Below are positions 61,384-64,000 of a stretch of DNA of 64,000 nt, one piece after another. The translations under genes and the position numbers were made by a program. Every line of letters begins with the position of its first letter. Position 1 is the stretch's first letter. A model generated the notes under the pieces. It was not told the DNA's origin. It ran no database searches and was given only the letters and a program-made list of their open reading frames with translations. Origin of the DNA: Floridanema aerugineum (lineage in GTDB: Bacteria; Cyanobacteriota; Cyanobacteriia; Cyanobacteriales; Aerosakkonemataceae). Location of the stretch: the NCBI RefSeq assembly GCF_041929345.1, contig NZ_JBHFNQ010000206.1, positions 1 through 64,000 on the forward strand, read 5' to 3'.

Positions 61384-61734
61384 GTGGCTCGAATTACTCT
61401 AGAAGTACCGTCCGAACTTTCTGACCAACTGGAGCTCCTTGGCGATCGCCTCCCGGAGCTACTTGCCCTGAGCCTTCAACAACCTGCACTACCAGCCCAC
61501 ATCTACCGCTACATCCTCAACTTTCTAGCCAGTAACCCCACCCCCGAACAAATTGCCGCCTTTGGCCCCACACCGGAGATGCAGGAACGCCTGCGTACCC
61601 TGCTAGCCCGCCTCCGCGCAGACGAACTCACAGAAGCAGAGCGTATGGAACTCGATGAGTACGAACGGATCGAACATTTGGTCATCATGCTCAAAACTGG
61701 TAGCCTGCCTTATATAACCAGGTCTTCAGCATGA
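61384..61734 (+). CDS. Small protein paired with HNH nuclease (antitoxin-like)
   Basis: 116 residues, GTG start. N-terminal MARITLEVPSELSDQLELLG looks like a ribbon-helix-helix-type start. The rest is helical (LRTLLARLRADELTEAERME). It overlaps the HNH gene by 4 bases (ATGA). This pair is frequent in cyanobacterial genomes. An antitoxin or regulator role is inferred from layout only. Higher GC than neighbouring genes suggests a separate origin. Confidence 0.65.
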   Translation: MARITLEVPSELSDQLELLGDRLPELLALSLQQPALPAHIYRYILNFLASNPTPEQIAAFGPTPEMQERLRTLLARLRADELTEAERMELDEYERIEHLVIMLKTGSLPYITRSSA

Positions 61735-62144
61735 CCTATATTTCTGCTGCACTGCGCCGCCTCGTCGAAGAGCGAGCCAACTATAGATGCGAGTATTGCC
61801 TACTTCCAGCGAGCGTGGCTTTCTTCCCCCACGAAGTTGACCATGTGATCGCAGAAAAACACGGCGGTGCCACCGATGCCGATAATCTAGCCCTCGCCTG
61901 CTGGCGCTGCAATCGTCACAAAGGTAGTGACCTCGGTTCGTTCGACCCACAGACAAAAGCTTTTAGTTTTCTCTTCAACCCACGTACACAGGAATGGAAC
62001 GAACACTTCCGGCTTGAGGAAGTAACGATTGTGGGACTGACTCCAGAAGGGCGCACGACTGTGAATTTACTTCAGTTAAATAGCGATGAACGTCTAGCTG
62101 AACGGCAGCGCTTGCTAGAGCGGGACTCAAGATGGCAGCAATGA
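61731..62144 (+). CDS. HNH endonuclease
   Basis: 137 residues. HNH motif with zinc Cys pairs: CEYCLLP, EVDHVIAEKHGG, NLALACWRCNRHKG. The C-terminal part (QEWNEHFRLEEVTIVGLTPE) is characteristic of this cyanobacterial subfamily. Probably a DNA nuclease, possibly the toxic half of the pair with the preceding gene. Higher GC than the flanking plasmid genes. Confidence 0.88.
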   Translation: MTYISAALRRLVEERANYRCEYCLLPASVAFFPHEVDHVIAEKHGGATDADNLALACWRCNRHKGSDLGSFDPQTKAFSFLFNPRTQEWNEHFRLEEVTIVGLTPEGRTTVNLLQLNSDERLAERQRLLERDSRWQQ

Positions 62145-62189
62145 CGCGAGAAAGCACCAACTCACGGCGATAGTTGGTAGCCCAATTAC

Positions 62190-62555
62190 TTCCTCACACT
62201 TCCTCCAAATAAAAAAATAGTAATTGTACTCAGCTTAGAAACTACATAATTTGGCACAGATATTAGCCAATATCTGTGCCAAGCCAGATTCGATTAGCGA
62301 GGTTTAGTCGCCTTAAACCCACTTAATTCCATTTTTTACTGTGCCAAATTCAGTATTTGCGGTGTTTTTTTCCGAATTCCTACCCATTTCGACCATTTGG
62401 ATGATACTGGTTTGTCGAGAGCGTCGCTATGGTCGTATTGGAGAGCAAGCCATGCCAATGTTTATACATTTGCACTTCTAACAGCATTGTCGGGGCAGCA
62501 AGCTTGCCAACAGGAAGACACTCGTAGCACAATTTGGGTATGGTTAATTGAGCAA
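62190..62555. repeat. Mobilisation-region repeat, copy B, with 14-bp inverted repeat (candidate oriT)
   Basis: Non-coding region directly before mobC and the relaxase gene, the normal place for oriT. It contains a perfect inverted repeat: ttggcacagatatt (62251-62264), loop agcc, aatatctgtgccaa (62269-62282). Relaxases bind such hairpins next to nic. The nic site itself is not identifiable by eye. The whole region has a diverged copy at 55289-55653. The mobC promoter should be in the last ~100 bases. Confidence 0.65.
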
Positions 62556-62922
62556 GCAGCAACGTTCCAAGAGAATTATCATTCGGCTAACACAGAAAGA
62601 GCGAGAATTAGCTGAAGTAAAAGCTCAAGAAACTGGACTTTCTTTGAGTGAATTATTTCGAGCTAGTACGCTCAAACAACAATTACCGCGCAAGGTAACG
62701 CACATCGCAGCCGACACTTACAGAGAATTAACCAAAATCAGCATCAATTTAAACCAACTAACTCTAGCTGCTAACGCCGCTATTAAGTTGGGTCAAACTC
62801 CACCTGCCAATCCCAAACTGCTGGAAAATTTGGAAATCCTGCTCAAACAAGTCAGAAGAGAACTAGTTGAAATTGATGTAATAGCAGACTTAGAGGATGG
62901 CGATGATTGGGAAGCAAGTTAA
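62548..62922 (+). CDS. mobC: MobC-like relaxosome protein
   Basis: 124 residues, TTG start; copy A of the repeat has ATG at the matching codon, which supports this start. Ribbon-helix-helix-like N-terminus (RIIIRLTQKERELAEVKAQE, GLSLSELFRAS) and a MobC-type core (YRELTKISINLNQLTLAANA). MobC proteins bind oriT and help the relaxase open the DNA. It overlaps the relaxase start by 20 bases. Confidence 0.85.
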   Translation: MSKQQRSKRIIIRLTQKERELAEVKAQETGLSLSELFRASTLKQQLPRKVTHIAADTYRELTKISINLNQLTLAANAAIKLGQTPPANPKLLENLEILLKQVRRELVEIDVIADLEDGDDWEAS

Positions 62923-64000
62923 AGGTAGGGGATTTCGGGGATTGCTCAACTACCTGTTCGATAAAGAAGGAGCACAATTGATTGGCGGTAACATGGTTGG
63001 TGAAAACCCACGCGAATTAGCTGCTGAATTTCGCTTTTTAAAGGCATTGAATCCCAGAGTAGAAAGAGTGGTTTATCATGCCTCTTTATCAGTACCAGCT
63101 AGAGAAAAGTTGGATAATGAAAAATGGATTGCCATTGCCCAAGATTATCTCAACGGAATGGGCTTTAATGATAATCAATATGTGATAGTTCGTCATGTCG
63201 ATCGCTCTCACGACCACATCCACATAGTTGCCAGTAGAATCAAGTTAACTGGAGAATGTGTACATGACGGTTGGGACTACAGACGTTCCGAACAACTGAT
63301 TCGCCAACTAGAACGAGATTATCAACTGGAAGCAGCGCATTCTAGTTGGGAAAAAGATAGAAGAAGTCCCACAACTGGAGAATGGCGACAGAGACAGAGG
63401 ACTGGAGAAGACAGCGTACGCGAGAAGTTGCAGAATTATATTGATGAAGCGGCAACTGATTGTCCGACGATGCCACAATTAATTAATCGACTTAAAAATG
63501 AAGGAATTGATGTTAGGGTTGGTTACACGCACACTGGCAATCACGGTATTTCCTATCAGTTAGATGGCATTGCAATTAGCGGTACTCATTTGGGTAGGGA
63601 GTACACTTTTCCCGGACTTCAAAAGTATAAAGGTGTCAACTATTGTAGCGGACACGATCGGGCTATTCAAAGAGGTAGCGATCGCTTACCAGCAGATGTT
63701 GAAGAAGTACAGTTAAAGCGGACTAGAATTGTGGCGCAAATTGTTAGTAATTACCTGCATCATATTGGTGAAAACGAACATCAAAGTAAGCAGTATACGG
63801 CTGGTTGGGATGAAGATGAATTGGTATTGGTAAGGAATAGCGATTCGAGGCAGTTGATGAGGGCTATATATAAGGATAATAGTTGGCAAGCTGTAGAACG
63901 AGGGCGGTTGACTGAAGCTGATATACAATTCTTTCAACGATGGCAGCAGTTGTTAATAGAAGCACAAGAAACAGAGCAATTGCAACGGGAACGAAAGCAG
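62903..64000 (+). CDS. Relaxase (MobA/VirD2-like nuclease), truncated by window end
   Basis: At least 366 residues, open to the last base. N-terminal relaxase domain: candidate catalytic Tyr in GLLNYLFDKEG, and the metal-binding three-His motif HVDRSHDHIHIVASRI, as in MOBP-type relaxases, preceded by ERVVYHASLSVP. The region after ~170 (TMPQLINRLKNEGIDVRVGY) is typical of cyanobacterial plasmid relaxases. It nicks oriT and leads the strand in conjugation. ATG 62903 has GAGG five bases upstream and is coupled to mobC. The C-terminus and any helicase or primase domain lie outside the window. Confidence 0.9.
   Translation, partial: MIGKQVKGRGFRGLLNYLFDKEGAQLIGGNMVGENPRELAAEFRFLKALNPRVERVVYHASLSVPAREKLDNEKWIAIAQDYLNGMGFNDNQYVIVRHVDRSHDHIHIVASRIKLTGECVHDGWDYRRSEQLIRQLERDYQLEAAHSSWEKDRRSPTTGEWRQRQRTGEDSVREKLQNYIDEAATDCPTMPQLINRLKNEGIDVRVGYTHTGNHGISYQLDGIAISGTHLGREYTFPGLQKYKGVNYCSGHDRAIQRGSDRLPADVEEVQLKRTRIVAQIVSNYLHHIGENEHQSKQYTAGWDEDELVLVRNSDSRQLMRAIYKDNSWQAVERGRLTEADIQFFQRWQQLLIEAQETEQLQRERKQ

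Noticed and set aside
61509..62160. Minus-strand ORFs across the HNH pair
   Set aside because: They are antisense shadows of the GC-richer plus-strand genes, Arg/Ser-rich and without motifs.
1..64000. CRISPR arrays, tRNA or rRNA genes
   Set aside because: No regularly spaced identical repeats and no cloverleaf or rRNA-like sequence was noticed when reading the spacers.

Overview
The window reads as part of a large plasmid (or integrated plasmid-like element) of a cyanobacterium, probably filamentous. This is inferred from frequent HIP1 octamers (GCGATCGC), cyanobacteria-typical families (xisI, DUF29, HNH and PIN accessory pairs, Ycf46-like ATPase), an actin-type partition pair (53.5-55.2 kb), a MobC/relaxase pair running off the right edge (62.5-64.0 kb) and a stand-alone family A DNA polymerase.

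Layout. 0-3.5 kb: the 3' part of a group II intron with its reverse transcriptase, sitting inside a leucine-rich-repeat gene. 3.6-6.4 kb: a PIN toxin module and a type II restriction-modification pair. 6.6-14.1 kb: plasmid housekeeping genes (acidic-tail protein, lipoprotein, secreted muramidase-like protein, small methyltransferase, orphan xisI, DNA polymerase). 14.5-25.2 kb (minus): a tight eight-gene chemosensory operon with Wsp-type content, but its output regulator is a receiver-adenylate cyclase instead of a receiver-GGDEF protein.

25.8-49.6 kb (plus): what looks like an undescribed biosynthetic and export cluster. It encodes a D-Ala-D-Ala-ligase-like ATP-grasp enzyme, two large paralogues of carnosine synthase (ATPGD1), a PanD-type aspartate 1-decarboxylase (which makes beta-alanine, the carnosine synthase substrate), an ECF-like sigma factor, an astacin-like metallopeptidase, and an NRPS-like A-[PRMT-like methyltransferase]-PCP-TE protein. 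An NHLP-type export set follows: C39-peptidase ABC transporter, second ABC transporter, cNMP-fold protein and HlyD-like adaptor. One ATP-grasp paralogue has lost its C-terminal ExN metal-binding motif. A fused relic of the panD start and the ATP-grasp end lies at 41.05-41.22 kb, so the module has been duplicated and partly deleted. My working inference is a beta-alanyl or similar beta-amino-acyl small peptide, made and exported by these genes. The product is not determined.

49.6-64 kb: plasmid functions again: Ycf46-like ATPase, acidic-tail proteins, two paralogous small proteins, ParM/ParR-like partition, two diverged copies of a ~350 bp mobilisation (candidate oriT) region, a glutamine amidotransferase-like gene with a disrupted 5' end, toxin-antitoxin-like pairs, mobC and a relaxase.

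Across the backbone, seven genes carry a short GC stem-loop about 29-41 nt before the start codon, which suggests a shared leader element.
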